Origin: Parafrankia irregularis
GTDB lineage: Bacteria > Actinomycetota > Actinomycetes > Frankiales > Frankiaceae
Direction: 5' to 3'
NCBI RefSeq assembly: GCF_001536285.1
Contig: NZ_FAOZ01000006.1
Location: 310,001 to 374,000 of the forward strand
DNA length: 64,000 bases
Below, piece by piece: positions 53,644 to 63,295 of the stretch (positions are counted from its first letter, which is position 1; each line of letters begins with the position of its first letter). Below the pieces are notes generated by a model. The model was not told the origin of the DNA. It worked only from the letters and a program-made list of their open reading frames with translations, and did no database searches. The position numbers and the translations under genes are program-made.

Positions 53644-54611
53644 GTGCTGTGCAGGCGGACCCGGACGGACGCACCGGACGCGTGTTTCTGCGCGTTGCTG
53701 ACGGCTTCCAGGCAGGCGAAGTAGACCGCGCTCTCCACCGGCGGCGGATAGCGGCGTGACCGCACGTCCCGCCCGGCCTCCAGGGCCGTCCCGGGAGCCT
53801 CGCGCAGCGCCGCGGCCAACGCGGGCTCCAGGCCGGCCGTGCGCAGCAGGGGCGGAGTGATCCCGGCGGCGGTCTCGACCAGCAGGGTGTGCCCGCGTTC
53901 CAACCGCGCGCCCAGGTCGGCGAGGGCCTCGTGCAGGTCCGGGCCGGGCAGCTCGCCGGCTGCCAGCCGGTGCTCGACCACGGCGGCGGCCATCTGCAGC
54001 GAGACGAGGTGCAGCTGCGCGCCGTCGTGCAGGTCCCGTTCCAGCGCGTGGCGTTCGCTCTCCATGTCGGCGGCGGCGCGGGTTCGCGCGTCGGCGATCC
54101 GCGCCGTGGCCTGCCAGCACACGTCCGCGGCGGCGCGCCGGCGCACCTGCGCGGCGGCGGCTGCGAGGACGGCACCGAGGGCACCGGCGACGTCGCCGAG
54201 CGCCCGGTGCGTCCTGGCCGGGAGCGGGTGCTCGGCGCGGGTGCTGACCAACAGGCCGCCGATCTCCTCGCCCCGGTACACGACCGCCCACGCCGCGGCC
54301 GGACCGCCATCGGACCCACCGCCGAACGCGACGTCCCCGAACGCGACATCCCCGGACGCACCGCCGTCGAACGCGGCGCCGTCGAACACTGCGCCGGCTG
54401 CCGTACCTCCGCCTGGCGTGCCGCGCCCGGCGGGCCAGGTGTGGTCGACCGGGCGGCCCTCGACGAACATCCGCAGCCGGACCGCCGCGAGGTCGAGCCG
54501 CCGGCCGATCAGCTCCGCGAGCGGCGTGAGGTCGCCGCCGCGGGGCCCGGTCAGGGGGAGGTCGACAGCCCGCCGCAGCACCTGCGCCACAAGCTCCGAT
54601 CCGATCAACAC
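53475..54611 (-). CDS. NarL-type sensor histidine kinase in the eccC operon
   Basis: 378 aa from GTG 54611, 9 nt after the eccC stop. The N-terminal GAF-like half contains a Gly/Ala/Asp/Phe repeat (GDVAFGDVAFGGG). The H-box HALERDLHDGAQLHLVSLQM has the phospho-acceptor His195. The ATPase has an N box (YFACLEAVSNAQKHA), G1 VEDDGPGM and G2 GPRDRLASVGGTL, all intact. No membrane segment, so the sensor is cytoplasmic. Because it is co-transcribed with the ESX ATPase, it probably senses an aspect of secretion. Convergent overlap of 169 bp with the degenerate kinase. Confidence 0.85.
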   Translation of the reverse strand: MLIGSELVAQVLRRAVDLPLTGPRGGDLTPLAELIGRRLDLAAVRLRMFVEGRPVDHTWPAGRGTPGGGTAAGAVFDGAAFDGGASGDVAFGDVAFGGGSDGGPAAAWAVVYRGEEIGGLLVSTRAEHPLPARTHRALGDVAGALGAVLAAAAAQVRRRAAADVCWQATARIADARTRAAADMESERHALERDLHDGAQLHLVSLQMAAAVVEHRLAAGELPGPDLHEALADLGARLERGHTLLVETAAGITPPLLRTAGLEPALAAALREAPGTALEAGRDVRSRRYPPPVESAVYFACLEAVSNAQKHASGASVRVRLHSTYQGLAFTVEDDGPGMELSGAVWLRGPRDRLASVGGTLSVTSTPDAGTRICGVVPF

Positions 54612-54620
54612 GTCCGCACG

Positions 54621-57600
54621 TTACCCGGCTGTCTCGGCGACAGGCTCCCCGATCGGGTCCGGCGCGACGAAGCCGGTCTGGATCAGCCGGCTGCCACGGC
54701 GGCTGCACAGCAGCGCCCGGCCCGGGGGCAGCTCCCGTGGCCGGGCGCCGCCGAGCAGCGGCCCCTCCGACCGGGGGCAGGACAGCGCGATGTCGGGGGT
54801 GTTGAGCTCCTGCATCCGGCGCAGCAGCGGGTCCATCGACATGCGCATGACCCCGGCCGCCGCGCGGGCGAGGATGACGTGCAGCCCCACGTCACCGCCC
54901 TGTGGCAGGAACCCGACCAGCGGGATCAGCGGGTTCTCGGGGCCGGTCAGCAGGTCGTAGTCGTCGACGAGGACGAACAGCAGCGGCCCGGTCCACCAGT
55001 CCCGGCGGCGCAGCTGCTCGGGTGAGATGTCCGGGCCGGGCAGGCGGGGGGTGAGGCCGGCGACGGCGTCGCGGATGGTGTTCTTCGTGCTGTCCGGTGA
55101 GACGGAGTAGCCGAGCCGGTATGCGTCCGGGATGTCGTCGAAGAGTCTGCGCCGGTAGTCGACCGCCATGATCCGGGCCTGCTGTGGGGTGAACCGGCTG
55201 GTGACGGCGCGGGCCATCAGCCGCAGCAGGTTGGTCTTCCCGCTCTCGTTGTCGCCCAGCAGGGTCAGGTGCGGGAGCTGGCCGAAGTCGTGCCAGACGG
55301 GTTCGAGGCGGCTCTCCTCGATGCCGAGTGCGACCCGCAGGTGCCCCGTTCCCTCGCTCTCCGGCTCGGGCAGCAGGTCCACCGGCAGGACGGCGGGCAG
55401 GGTCCGGACGGGCCGCACCTTCGGGCCTGACCAGGCGTCCACCACCGAGGCGACCAGATGGCGGGTGCCGTGGGCGAGATCGGCGACGGACCCGGCGCCG
55501 TCGATACGCGGCAGGGCGGCGATGAAGTGCAGCTCGGCGTCGGTGAGACCGCGCCCGGGCAGCTTCGGCACCGAGGCGGCGGCCCGCAGGTTGATGCCGG
55601 ATTCGACCGGGTCACCCAGGCGCAGCTCCAGCCGCGATCCGATCTTGTCCCGCATCGAGTGGTGCACCTCGGACCAGCGGCTCGCCGTGAGCACGAGATG
55701 CAGCCCGTAGTTCAGGCCCCGCGCGGCGACGTCGCGGACCTGCTCCTCCACCACCTCGAACTCCTGGCGCAGGGTGGCCCAGCCGTCGACGACGAGGAAC
55801 ACGTCACCGAACTCCTCCTCCGGCACCTTCCCGGCCGCGACGGCCTCGCGGTAGGCGGCCATCCCGGAGATCCCGAGCCGGGCGAAGCGCCGCTCGCGGT
55901 CGGCGAGCAGGGCGACGACCTCGGCGACGGTCCGGCCCACCCGGTCCGGGTCGTGCCGGCCGGTGACCCCGCCGACGTGCGGCAGGTCGGCGAGCGCGGC
56001 CAGAGCGCCGCCGCCGAAGTCCAGGCAGTAGAACTGCACCTCGCGCGGCGAATGGGTGAGTGCAAGCCCCGCGACGAGGGTGCGCAGCAGCGTGCTCTTG
56101 CCGCTCTGCGGGCCGCCGGCGATGCCCAGGTGCCCGCCGGCACCACCGAAGTCCAGCACCAGCAGGTCCCGGACCTGCTCGAACGGCTTGTCGATCACGC
56201 CGACGGGGACGGTCAGCCGGTCCGTGGCGTCGGCGTCCACCGGACGCAGCCCGTGGTCGAGGTCCGGCAGCAGGGGCGGCAGGACCTGGTCGAGCGAGGG
56301 CGACTGCTCCAACGGCGGGAGCCACACCCGGTGGGCGGGCGGTCCCTGGCCGACGAGCCGGTCGACCAGCGCCTTCAGGACCGTGTCGGCGGTGGTCGCC
56401 GCCCCTGCCCCGCCGTCCGACCCGTCCGACCCGTCAGTTCCGGCGGAACCGGTCGAGGTCGATCCGGTCGATCCGGTCGGCGGATCCGACTCGGCCGCAC
56501 GGGAGGCGACCGGAACGTGCGTGGTGCCGTAGGGGACGACCTGGCTCTCGATCACCTCCTGGCGCACCCGCGCGGAACGGGGCCGATACGGGCCGGAGAC
56601 GTAGGCCGCGCGGAACCGGGTGATCGTCGCGACGTCGGAGCGCAGGTAGCCGTTGCCCGGGGCGGCGGGCAGCTCGTACGCGTCCGGCACGCCGATCACC
56701 GACCGTGACTCCATCGCGGAGAACGTCCGCAGGCCGATCCGATACGACAGGTGCCCTTCGAGCTGGTGGATGCGACCGTCGTCCAGGCGCTGCGAGGCCA
56801 GCAGCAGGTGCACGGCGAGCGATCGCCCCAGTCGTCCGATCATGACGAACAGCTCGATGAAGTCGGTGTGCGCGGCGATCAGCTCGCTGAACTCGTCGAC
56901 GACCACGAACAGGGTGGGCAGCGGGTCGAGGGCCGCGCCCTGCATGCGAGCGGCCTCGTAGTCACGCACCGAGCTGAAGTTGCCCGCCTTGCGCAGCAGC
57001 TCCTGGCGGCGAACCAGCTCGCCGCGCAGCGCGTCGCGCATCCGGTCGACCAGCGACGCCTCGTCGGCGAGGTTGGTGATGGTCGCCGACACGTGCGGCA
57101 GCCGGTCGAGGCCGGCGAAGGTCGCCCCACCCTTGAAGTCGACCAGGACGAAGTTGAGCGTCTCCGAGGAGTGGGTGGCCGCCAGGGCCAGCACCAGCGT
57201 GCGCAGCAGCTCGCTCTTGCCCGAGCCGGTGGCGCCGATCAGCATGCCGTGCGGGCCCATGCCGTCCTCGGCGGACTCCTTGATGTCGAGCACGATCGGC
57301 GACCCGTCGGCGGCGACGCCGATCGGCACCCGCAGGCGCTCGGCACCACGGCGGGCGGGCCAGACCGCGCGGGGCTCATAGGTCTCCAGGTCGGTGATGC
57401 CGAGCAGATCGGGCAGGTCCTGGCTGGTGGTCAGACCGTCGGAGACCGGTTCCGCGCTGGCGCCGGCGCTGTGCCGGGCCATCAGCCGCGCCAGCGTCGT
57501 CGCCCGCACGCGCGACAGCGTGTCGGGTGTCGCGAGCCGGGAGCGCACCTCCCTCCCGACCCGGTCGGTCTCCACCATCTCGATGTCGTCGGGGGCGATG

Positions 57601-58679
57601 TCCAGGCGCAGCACCTGCTGGCCGCTGCCGGCCGGGTGGGCGTCGAAGTCGAGCAGCACCGCGTTGCGATATCCGGAGACGAGGAAACGGGCACCCGGGG
57701 AGATCCGGCCCCCGTCGACGATCACGACGACGAACGGCTCGGCGGTGGACGGGGCCGTCCCCGTCTCGAACCGTGCCCGCTCGCTGAAGGCGGAGCCCAG
57801 CAGCCGCTCGACCTCGTCGAGCGACTCCCCGAACAGCCGGACCGGCCCGGCGGCGTCCCGGTCGGTGGGGTGCTGGGCATGCGGGAACCATTTCACCCAG
57901 TCCCACTCGGCGCGCCTGTCGGTGTCGGTGCAGACCGCGATCCTCAGCTCGTCGGGGGCGTGGAAGGTGGCCAGGTGCGCGAGCAGCGCACGGGCCACAC
58001 CGAGGGCGGTCGCCCGGTCGCCGTCCAGCCGGATCCTGGCGAACCCGCGGACGTACAGGGCGACCGGCTGGGCGGGAATCGTCGTGTAGGCGCGGGTGAA
58101 TCGGCGCAGCGCCTTGGCCGCGACGGGTTCGAGGTCCTCCACCGGGCTGGTCTGCAGCGGGGTGATGCGCACGGCGAGCCGCTGGCTGCCGGTGCCGACC
58201 CGAACCTCGCCGAAGTCGGGGTGGGCCGGGCGGCGTTCCCACAGCCGGCTGGTCATGGCCAGCGACCACAGCGACGCCGGGTCGGGGTGACGCCAGGCCA
58301 GCGCCTCACGTTGCTGCTCGGCGTAGCCGCGGACCTGCCGGCGGGTACGGGAGAGGTAGCGCAGGTAGTCCCGCCGCTCCCCGCCGAGCTTGTGCTTGCG
58401 GTCACCGGACTGCATGAACATCTGGCTCACGCCCATGCCGGCCATGCCGGCGCCCATCATCGCCATCATGATCAGGCCGAGCGGGCTGTTCGCCCCGAAG
58501 CCGAAGAAGAAGAACATCATCCCGCAGGACATCAGCAGCGACGGCACGATCATCGCCAGGGTGCGCAGGCCCTGCCCCTGGGTCTCGGGGATGGTCGGCG
58601 GTTCCTGCAGGGTGATCTCGCCGTGCGGCAGATCCGGCCCGGAGCGGCGGGCCGGGCGACGAAAGGCGACCGTGGACAT
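54621..58679 (-). CDS. eccC: EccC, type VII secretion FtsK/SpoIIIE ATPase
   Basis: 1352 aa in a single chain. Two membrane helices near the N-terminus (IVPSLLMSCGMMFFFFGFGA, LGLIMMAMMGAGMAGMG). Three FtsK-type ATPase modules: Walker A GATGSGKSELLRTL near residue 483, GGPQSGKSTLLRTL near 860, and a modified GDNESGKTNLLRLM near 1146. Walker B: VLVDFKGGATF in the first, FYCLDFGGGA in the second. This is the fused form of EccCa/EccCb. Drives substrate recognition and export of WXG100 proteins. Divergent from eccD with 59 bp between. Confidence 0.95.
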   Translation of the reverse strand: MSTVAFRRPARRSGPDLPHGEITLQEPPTIPETQGQGLRTLAMIVPSLLMSCGMMFFFFGFGANSPLGLIMMAMMGAGMAGMGVSQMFMQSGDRKHKLGGERRDYLRYLSRTRRQVRGYAEQQREALAWRHPDPASLWSLAMTSRLWERRPAHPDFGEVRVGTGSQRLAVRITPLQTSPVEDLEPVAAKALRRFTRAYTTIPAQPVALYVRGFARIRLDGDRATALGVARALLAHLATFHAPDELRIAVCTDTDRRAEWDWVKWFPHAQHPTDRDAAGPVRLFGESLDEVERLLGSAFSERARFETGTAPSTAEPFVVVIVDGGRISPGARFLVSGYRNAVLLDFDAHPAGSGQQVLRLDIAPDDIEMVETDRVGREVRSRLATPDTLSRVRATTLARLMARHSAGASAEPVSDGLTTSQDLPDLLGITDLETYEPRAVWPARRGAERLRVPIGVAADGSPIVLDIKESAEDGMGPHGMLIGATGSGKSELLRTLVLALAATHSSETLNFVLVDFKGGATFAGLDRLPHVSATITNLADEASLVDRMRDALRGELVRRQELLRKAGNFSSVRDYEAARMQGAALDPLPTLFVVVDEFSELIAAHTDFIELFVMIGRLGRSLAVHLLLASQRLDDGRIHQLEGHLSYRIGLRTFSAMESRSVIGVPDAYELPAAPGNGYLRSDVATITRFRAAYVSGPYRPRSARVRQEVIESQVVPYGTTHVPVASRAAESDPPTGSTGSTSTGSAGTDGSDGSDGGAGAATTADTVLKALVDRLVGQGPPAHRVWLPPLEQSPSLDQVLPPLLPDLDHGLRPVDADATDRLTVPVGVIDKPFEQVRDLLVLDFGGAGGHLGIAGGPQSGKSTLLRTLVAGLALTHSPREVQFYCLDFGGGALAALADLPHVGGVTGRHDPDRVGRTVAEVVALLADRERRFARLGISGMAAYREAVAAGKVPEEEFGDVFLVVDGWATLRQEFEVVEEQVRDVAARGLNYGLHLVLTASRWSEVHHSMRDKIGSRLELRLGDPVESGINLRAAASVPKLPGRGLTDAELHFIAALPRIDGAGSVADLAHGTRHLVASVVDAWSGPKVRPVRTLPAVLPVDLLPEPESEGTGHLRVALGIEESRLEPVWHDFGQLPHLTLLGDNESGKTNLLRLMARAVTSRFTPQQARIMAVDYRRRLFDDIPDAYRLGYSVSPDSTKNTIRDAVAGLTPRLPGPDISPEQLRRRDWWTGPLLFVLVDDYDLLTGPENPLIPLVGFLPQGGDVGLHVILARAAAGVMRMSMDPLLRRMQELNTPDIALSCPRSEGPLLGGARPRELPPGRALLCSRRGSRLIQTGFVAPDPIGEPVAETAG

Positions 58680-58738
58680 ATCCGCACCACGGCTGGTGGG
58701 CCCTGCGCGTTTCGACCGACACCAGGCAGAACGCCGAT

Positions 58739-60199
58739 GTGATGCGAGTCACTCTCGTGAACCTGATGGGTGGCGGACACCGTGCCGAGGTCATGGGCCA
58801 GTCCAGCGTGGCGGAGGTATGTCGCCTGCTTGTCGTGGGGCCGACGAGCCAGGTCGAGGTGTCGGTGCCCTGCCATGTGCCGCTCGCCGACCTGATGCCC
58901 GCCCTGCTGCGCGGCCTCGGGCCGGATCTCGCCGACCGCGGCCTGGAGCACAGCGGCTGGGTGGCGCAGCGCCTCGGCGAGCCGCCGCTGGACGAGGACG
59001 ACAGTGTCGCCGACCACGGCCTGCTCGACGGCGACACCGTGCATCTGCGGCCGCGTTCGGACCAGATCCCCCCACTCGACTTCGACGACCTCATCGACGG
59101 AGTGTCCACCGGTATCAAGGCCCGCTCCGGGCTGTGGCGCCCGCGCACGACCCGCCTCGCCTCGCTGCTGGCCCTGGCCGGCTGGCTGCTGGTCGCGCTG
59201 GCCACCCTGCCCGCCAGCAGGTACCACTACCGCGCCCTGATCGCCGCGGAGGCCGTCGTGCTGCTCGGCGCGGTCACCGTGGCGACGTCCCGCCTCATCG
59301 TCGACCGGGCCGTCGCCGCCCTCGCCGGCGCCGCGATGGTCGGTTTCATCACCGAGGCGGCGGTCTTCGGGGTGGCCGACGCGGGCGTGGGCGGGGACCC
59401 GACGTCCACCGCCCGGCTCATGCTGATGGCCGGCTCGGCCGCGACCGTCGTCGGCGTCGGCCTCCTGCTGCTGCTCACCGCCGGCCATCCGTCGGCTCGC
59501 CCGCTCGCACTGGCCGGGACGGCCGTCGCGTGCGGCGGCTTCATCGGCTGCGGGCTGGGTACCCTCGCCGGGCTCGACCGCACCCAGACGGCGGCGGTGA
59601 TCGCGTTGCTGTGCGTCGGTGCCCGGCCGCTGGTGCCGGTGGCCGCCTTCACGTGCGCCGGGCTGGCGCTGCCGCCACTGCCCGTCGAGCCCGGTGAGCT
59701 TCAGGACGACATCGACCCGGAGCCAAGCGCGGAGGTGCTGGCCCGCACCGCCGCCGCCGACTCCTACATGACCGCCCTGCACGTCGCGTGCGGGGCGCTG
59801 TCGGCCACCGCGCTGGTCATGATGGCGCTCGACGGCCGCTGGATTCCGACCACGCTCGTCGTCCTCGTCGGGCTGGCGCAGGCACTGACCGCCCGGCCGA
59901 TGACGAGTACGTGGCACCGTCTGGCGCTGGTCCTGCCGGCCGCAGCCGGCCTGGTCGTGATCGTGCTGCCACTCGGCATGCGCGACGGCGGCTGGGAGCC
60001 CGGCTGGCTGGCGCCGATCGTGTCGCTGGCGTTCGCCCTCGCAGCGGCCGGCTGCGCCCGGGTGCTGCCCCGCCGCCGGATGACGCCGATGTGGGGCCGG
60101 GGCGGGGACTTCGCCCACATCACGGCGCTGGTTCTGGCTGTGCCGCTGGTCGCCTGGCTGCTCGGGCTGATCGGGCTCATCCGCTCGGTGGTGGGCTGA
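58739..60199 (+). CDS. eccD: EccD, type VII secretion membrane channel
   Basis: 486 aa from GTG 58739 (ATG 58742 equally possible). The N-terminal ubiquitin-like domain (about 1-100; MRVTLVNLMGGGHRAEVMGQ, DGDTVHLRP) is followed by eleven predicted membrane helices starting at LASLLALAGWLLVALATLPA. This layout is diagnostic of EccD, which forms the core of the secretion pore. Overlap with eccB is absent; a single base separates stop and next start. Confidence 0.9.
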   Translation: MMRVTLVNLMGGGHRAEVMGQSSVAEVCRLLVVGPTSQVEVSVPCHVPLADLMPALLRGLGPDLADRGLEHSGWVAQRLGEPPLDEDDSVADHGLLDGDTVHLRPRSDQIPPLDFDDLIDGVSTGIKARSGLWRPRTTRLASLLALAGWLLVALATLPASRYHYRALIAAEAVVLLGAVTVATSRLIVDRAVAALAGAAMVGFITEAAVFGVADAGVGGDPTSTARLMLMAGSAATVVGVGLLLLLTAGHPSARPLALAGTAVACGGFIGCGLGTLAGLDRTQTAAVIALLCVGARPLVPVAAFTCAGLALPPLPVEPGELQDDIDPEPSAEVLARTAAADSYMTALHVACGALSATALVMMALDGRWIPTTLVVLVGLAQALTARPMTSTWHRLALVLPAAAGLVVIVLPLGMRDGGWEPGWLAPIVSLAFALAAAGCARVLPRRRMTPMWGRGGDFAHITALVLAVPLVAWLLGLIGLIRSVVG

Positions 60200-60200
60200 C

Positions 60201-61718
60201 ATGCAGTCCCGCCGCGACCAGGTCGACGCCCAGCGCTACCTGCTGACCCGCCTGTCGGCGGCGCTGGTGCGCGCCGACCCCGACACCCTCGACCCGCTGG
60301 GGCGCCGCGACGTCCGCGGCCTGGTCGGCGGCACAGTCCTGGCCGCCGTGGTTCTCGGGGTCGTCGCACTCTGGGCACTGATCTCCGGCTCGGGGTCGAC
60401 CGAGTGGCGCAATCCCAGGACCCTGATCATCGAGAAGGGCACCGGCAGCCGCTTCCTGCTCCTGGACGGGGAGCTGCGCCCCGTGCCCAACATCGCTTCG
60501 GCGCGGCTGCTGACCGGCGGGGTCGTCACCCCCCAGGTCGTGCCGGCGTCCCGGCTGAAGGGCACGCCCCGCGGCACGCCGATCGGGATCGACGGCGGGC
60601 CCGACCTGCTGCCCGCCGCCGGCGCCCTCAACCGCGGGGTCTGGCGGGTCTGCTCCGGCCCGGGCAGCGGGGCGGGGCCCGCCGCCGTCCTCGATATCGG
60701 TGTCGCGGCGGCACCGCAGCCGGACCGCCCGGGCACCCGGGAGGCACTGCTCGTCTCCGCCGGCGGCAGCACCCACCTGATATGGCGCGGGCAGCGGCTG
60801 CGGCTGACCCGCCCCTGGGTTGCCGACGTGCTCGGCTTCGGCGATGTGCGGCCGACCCCGGTCGACCCGGTCTGGCTGGCGCTGGTGCCGGCGGGGCCGG
60901 AACTGGGCCCGCCGGCCGTCGACGGCCGGGGCTCGCCGGGCTGGGCCATCAGCGGGCGGCCCAGCAGGGTCGGTGATCTGTTCACCTCCGTCATCGACGG
61001 CGGGACGACCACCCGCTACATGATGTTGTCCGGCGGGCTGGCGGTGCTCACCCCGGTGCAGTTCGCGCTCGCCCGCGCCGAGGCCGGCGGCACCCCGCCC
61101 CAGGAGCTGACCCCCGCCGATCTCGCCAGCGGACCGAGAAGCATGGTGCCCGCGCCCTGGGACGCCCTCCCGGCCCAGCCACCGGTCGTTCGCTACCTCA
61201 TGCCGGATCAGGCGGTCTGCGTCGAGTCGGGCGGCGCGGCCCCCCGAGCACCGCTGGACGTCGTGACGGCACCGACCCCACCCGTACCCGGCAGCGTCAC
61301 GGACCGGGGTGTCGCGGTGCGCGTCGCGGCCGGCGGTGGTGCCCTGGTCATCGCGCAGCCCGTCCCGCCCGGCGCGACCGGCCTCGACGCGGTGACCGGC
61401 GTGTTCGTCGACGGCAGCGGAACGGCGTACCCGCTCAGCGGGCGCGCGATGCGCGCGCTGGGTTACAGCGCGGGCCAGGCCGTCGCCAGCCCCTGGCAGC
61501 TGCTGCCGCTGCTGCCCGTCGGACCCCGTCTCACCGTGCCCGCGGAAGACACGACCGCCGAGTCCCCCGAAGGCACGACCGCAGGGTCCGCGCAAGGCAC
61601 GACCACAGCGTCCGCGGAAGGCACCGGCCCGGAGGCAGCGCAGCACCCGCCCGCGGCCGGTTCCGTCGCCGCGCCCGGTTCCGCCGCCCGGTCCATCACG
61701 AGCCCGCCCGTCTCCTAG
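60201..61718 (+). CDS. eccB: EccB, type VII secretion membrane protein
   Basis: 505 aa from ATG 60201. MQSRRDQVDAQRYLLTRLSA is the typical EccB start, then one membrane helix (GGTVLAAVVLGVVALWALI, about 42-61) and a large extracytoplasmic domain with RYMMLSGGLAVLTPVQFAL and VRYLMPDQAVCVESGG (the Cys pair expected: VWRVCSGPG and AVCVES). A repeated EGTTAGSAQGTT tail ends the protein. EccB is part of the ESX core complex with EccC, EccD and EccE; EccE is not in the window. Confidence 0.95.
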   Translation: MQSRRDQVDAQRYLLTRLSAALVRADPDTLDPLGRRDVRGLVGGTVLAAVVLGVVALWALISGSGSTEWRNPRTLIIEKGTGSRFLLLDGELRPVPNIASARLLTGGVVTPQVVPASRLKGTPRGTPIGIDGGPDLLPAAGALNRGVWRVCSGPGSGAGPAAVLDIGVAAAPQPDRPGTREALLVSAGGSTHLIWRGQRLRLTRPWVADVLGFGDVRPTPVDPVWLALVPAGPELGPPAVDGRGSPGWAISGRPSRVGDLFTSVIDGGTTTRYMMLSGGLAVLTPVQFALARAEAGGTPPQELTPADLASGPRSMVPAPWDALPAQPPVVRYLMPDQAVCVESGGAAPRAPLDVVTAPTPPVPGSVTDRGVAVRVAAGGGALVIAQPVPPGATGLDAVTGVFVDGSGTAYPLSGRAMRALGYSAGQAVASPWQLLPLLPVGPRLTVPAEDTTAESPEGTTAGSAQGTTTASAEGTGPEAAQHPPAAGSVAAPGSAARSITSPPVS

Positions 61719-61821
61719 CCCGAACGAGCCCGCCCCGTCCCGTCGCGCCCACTCCTCTCACCACCGCCACTCACCGCCACACCGTCAGAAGATCCAGTGC
61801 CGCCAGCAGAGAGGCAGCGTC

Positions 61822-62142
61822 ATGCCCAATCCCGCTCTCATCTCCGACGAAGCCAGCACCGTCGCGATGATCACAGCGTTCGACAACTGCCAGGACGAAT
61901 GCGCCGCCATCCAGAACGCCATCGACTCCGCGGCCTCGCAGCTCTTCAGCCCCGCCGGATGGCAGGGCGTCGCGGCCGCCAAGTACCGCGACGCGCTCAG
62001 TGGCTGGCAGGCCGGTTTCAACAAGGTTCAGCAGGGCCTGAACATGCTGAACGAGTCGATGGTCGTCTACGCGAACACCACGACCAGCGTCGAGGACAAC
62101 AACGCCATGATCGGTTCGGGCTGGGCGGAGGGCCTCACCTGA
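61822..62142 (+). CDS. WXG100-family (EsxA/EsxB-like) protein
   Basis: 106 aa from ATG 61822 (AGAGAGG upstream). Two-helix hairpin with the motif GWQGVAAAKYRDAL (W47-Q-G49). Two Cys in the first helix (NCQDEC) are unusual. No YxxxD/E tail at the very C-terminus is apparent. It is likely secreted as a dimer with the next protein. Confidence 0.85.
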   Translation: MPNPALISDEASTVAMITAFDNCQDECAAIQNAIDSAASQLFSPAGWQGVAAAKYRDALSGWQAGFNKVQQGLNMLNESMVVYANTTTSVEDNNAMIGSGWAEGLT

Positions 62143-62265
62143 GGCTCGCGGGCCTGCCGGTGTACGGGATTTCCGGACCTCTGATCCGGATCCCCTCCTC
62201 CCGTTCTCCGGTTCCCCGAACCCGGGCACCGGACATCCGTCCACCACAACCCCTGTGAGGCAGTG

Positions 62266-62562
62266 ATGGCCACCTATCAGTTCAACCCGAACGGCGCTCT
62301 GGACACCGCGGCCGAACTGGATTTCGTCACCGGCAGGATCCGGGAGTCGCTGAACCAGCTGATGACCAGCGTCACGAAGTTCGCGCAGATGAACTCCGGC
62401 GCCGCGCCGGACAACTACGCGACGGCCCAGCAGTACTGGAACACCGGGCAGCAGGAGATGGAAGCCTCCCTCGTCATCGGCAAGGCAAAGCTCGAGGAAA
62501 TCCACAACCAGTACGTGCTGGGCGACAACCGCAGCGCCGCGGTCTTCGGCGGGCTGGTCTGA
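62266..62562 (+). CDS. Second WXG100-like small protein
   Basis: 98 aa from ATG 62266 (GAGG 6 nt upstream; GTG 62263 is an alternative). Helix-turn-helix length and charge fit the family, but the turn reads YWNTGQQEM (W58-N-T-G), Trp-x-x-Gly rather than Trp-x-Gly. The C-terminal helix includes YVLGDN, reminiscent of YxxxD export tails. Probable partner of the 61822 product. Confidence 0.8.
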   Translation: MATYQFNPNGALDTAAELDFVTGRIRESLNQLMTSVTKFAQMNSGAAPDNYATAQQYWNTGQQEMEASLVIGKAKLEEIHNQYVLGDNRSAAVFGGLV

Positions 62563-62758
62563 GTCAAGGCGCCACCGGCCCGGGCGCCCCTGCGTCGGTG
62601 CCGGCACCGGGAATCCGCGGTGCCGGCACCGACGCAGGACGCATTGTTGCGGCCGCCTGGAACACATAGGCCCGAGCACCTCGGTGGCCTCCGACCGCCG
62701 GCCACCCATCACTCGGCAACCACATGGGGCACACCACACAGCGCACAGGGAGACATCC

Positions 62759-63292
62759 GTGGGTGATGAGTTCACCATCGTCGTCGACGAAGCCACGCTC
62801 AAGCGACTCAAAGGCGAGTACCAGGCACTGCTCACTGACATCGACCTGCGGATGAACTACTACAAGTGGACCCCCCAATCCACCACGGCGGTGAGCCTCG
62901 GCACCGCCTTCCCGCTGCGGCTCGGCGGCTCCGGCTTCACCGAGGCGGTCGGCCTCGCGCAGGGAGTGGAGCTGGTGCGGCAGAACCTCGTCGAACGGGT
63001 GAACAACCTCTACACCCACGCGACGAACCTGCGCTGGGGCCTGGAGTACCTCCTGGAGGAGGCCGAGAGGACCGAGGGCGAGAACGTCACGACCATGACC
63101 GCGGGCGAGTTCAGCTCCTACATGCCCGGCGAGTCGTCGACCACTGGTGCAGGCACGACAGGCCTAGGCGGCGCAGGCACCGGCACCGGCTACACGGGCG
63201 TCGGCGCCACGGGCGTGGGAGGTACGGGTGCGGGTTCGGGAGGCACGGGCGGCACGGGTTCGGGCACGACCTCCAGCACGACCGGAGCCTGA
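62759..63292 (+). CDS. ESX-locus protein with Gly/Thr repeat tail
   Basis: 177 aa from GTG 62759 (GGGAGA upstream). The first 115 residues are mainly helical (TLKRLKGEYQALLTDIDLRM, VELVRQNLVERVNNLYTHAT) and resemble a WXG100-like or PE-like partner. The remainder is a repetitive GTG/TGV/SGG tail (GTGYTGVGATGVGGTGAGSG). No named family. Its stop lies 3 nt before the next start, so the pair is likely an ESX substrate or chaperone with its large partner. Confidence 0.65.
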   Translation: MGDEFTIVVDEATLKRLKGEYQALLTDIDLRMNYYKWTPQSTTAVSLGTAFPLRLGGSGFTEAVGLAQGVELVRQNLVERVNNLYTHATNLRWGLEYLLEEAERTEGENVTTMTAGEFSSYMPGESSTTGAGTTGLGGAGTGTGYTGVGATGVGGTGAGSGGTGGTGSGTTSSTTGA

Positions 63293-63295
63293 GCT

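Noticed and set aside
52339-54708. 789-codon minus-strand frame spanning the two kinase genes
   Set aside because: It runs through both the pseudokinase and kinase genes in a non-coding phase and has Arg/Pro/Ala-rich composition only.
56751-58742. 663-codon plus-strand frame opposite eccC
   Set aside because: Antisense of the FtsK-type ATPase; no recognisable motif, and three Walker A sites on the other strand settle the coding strand.
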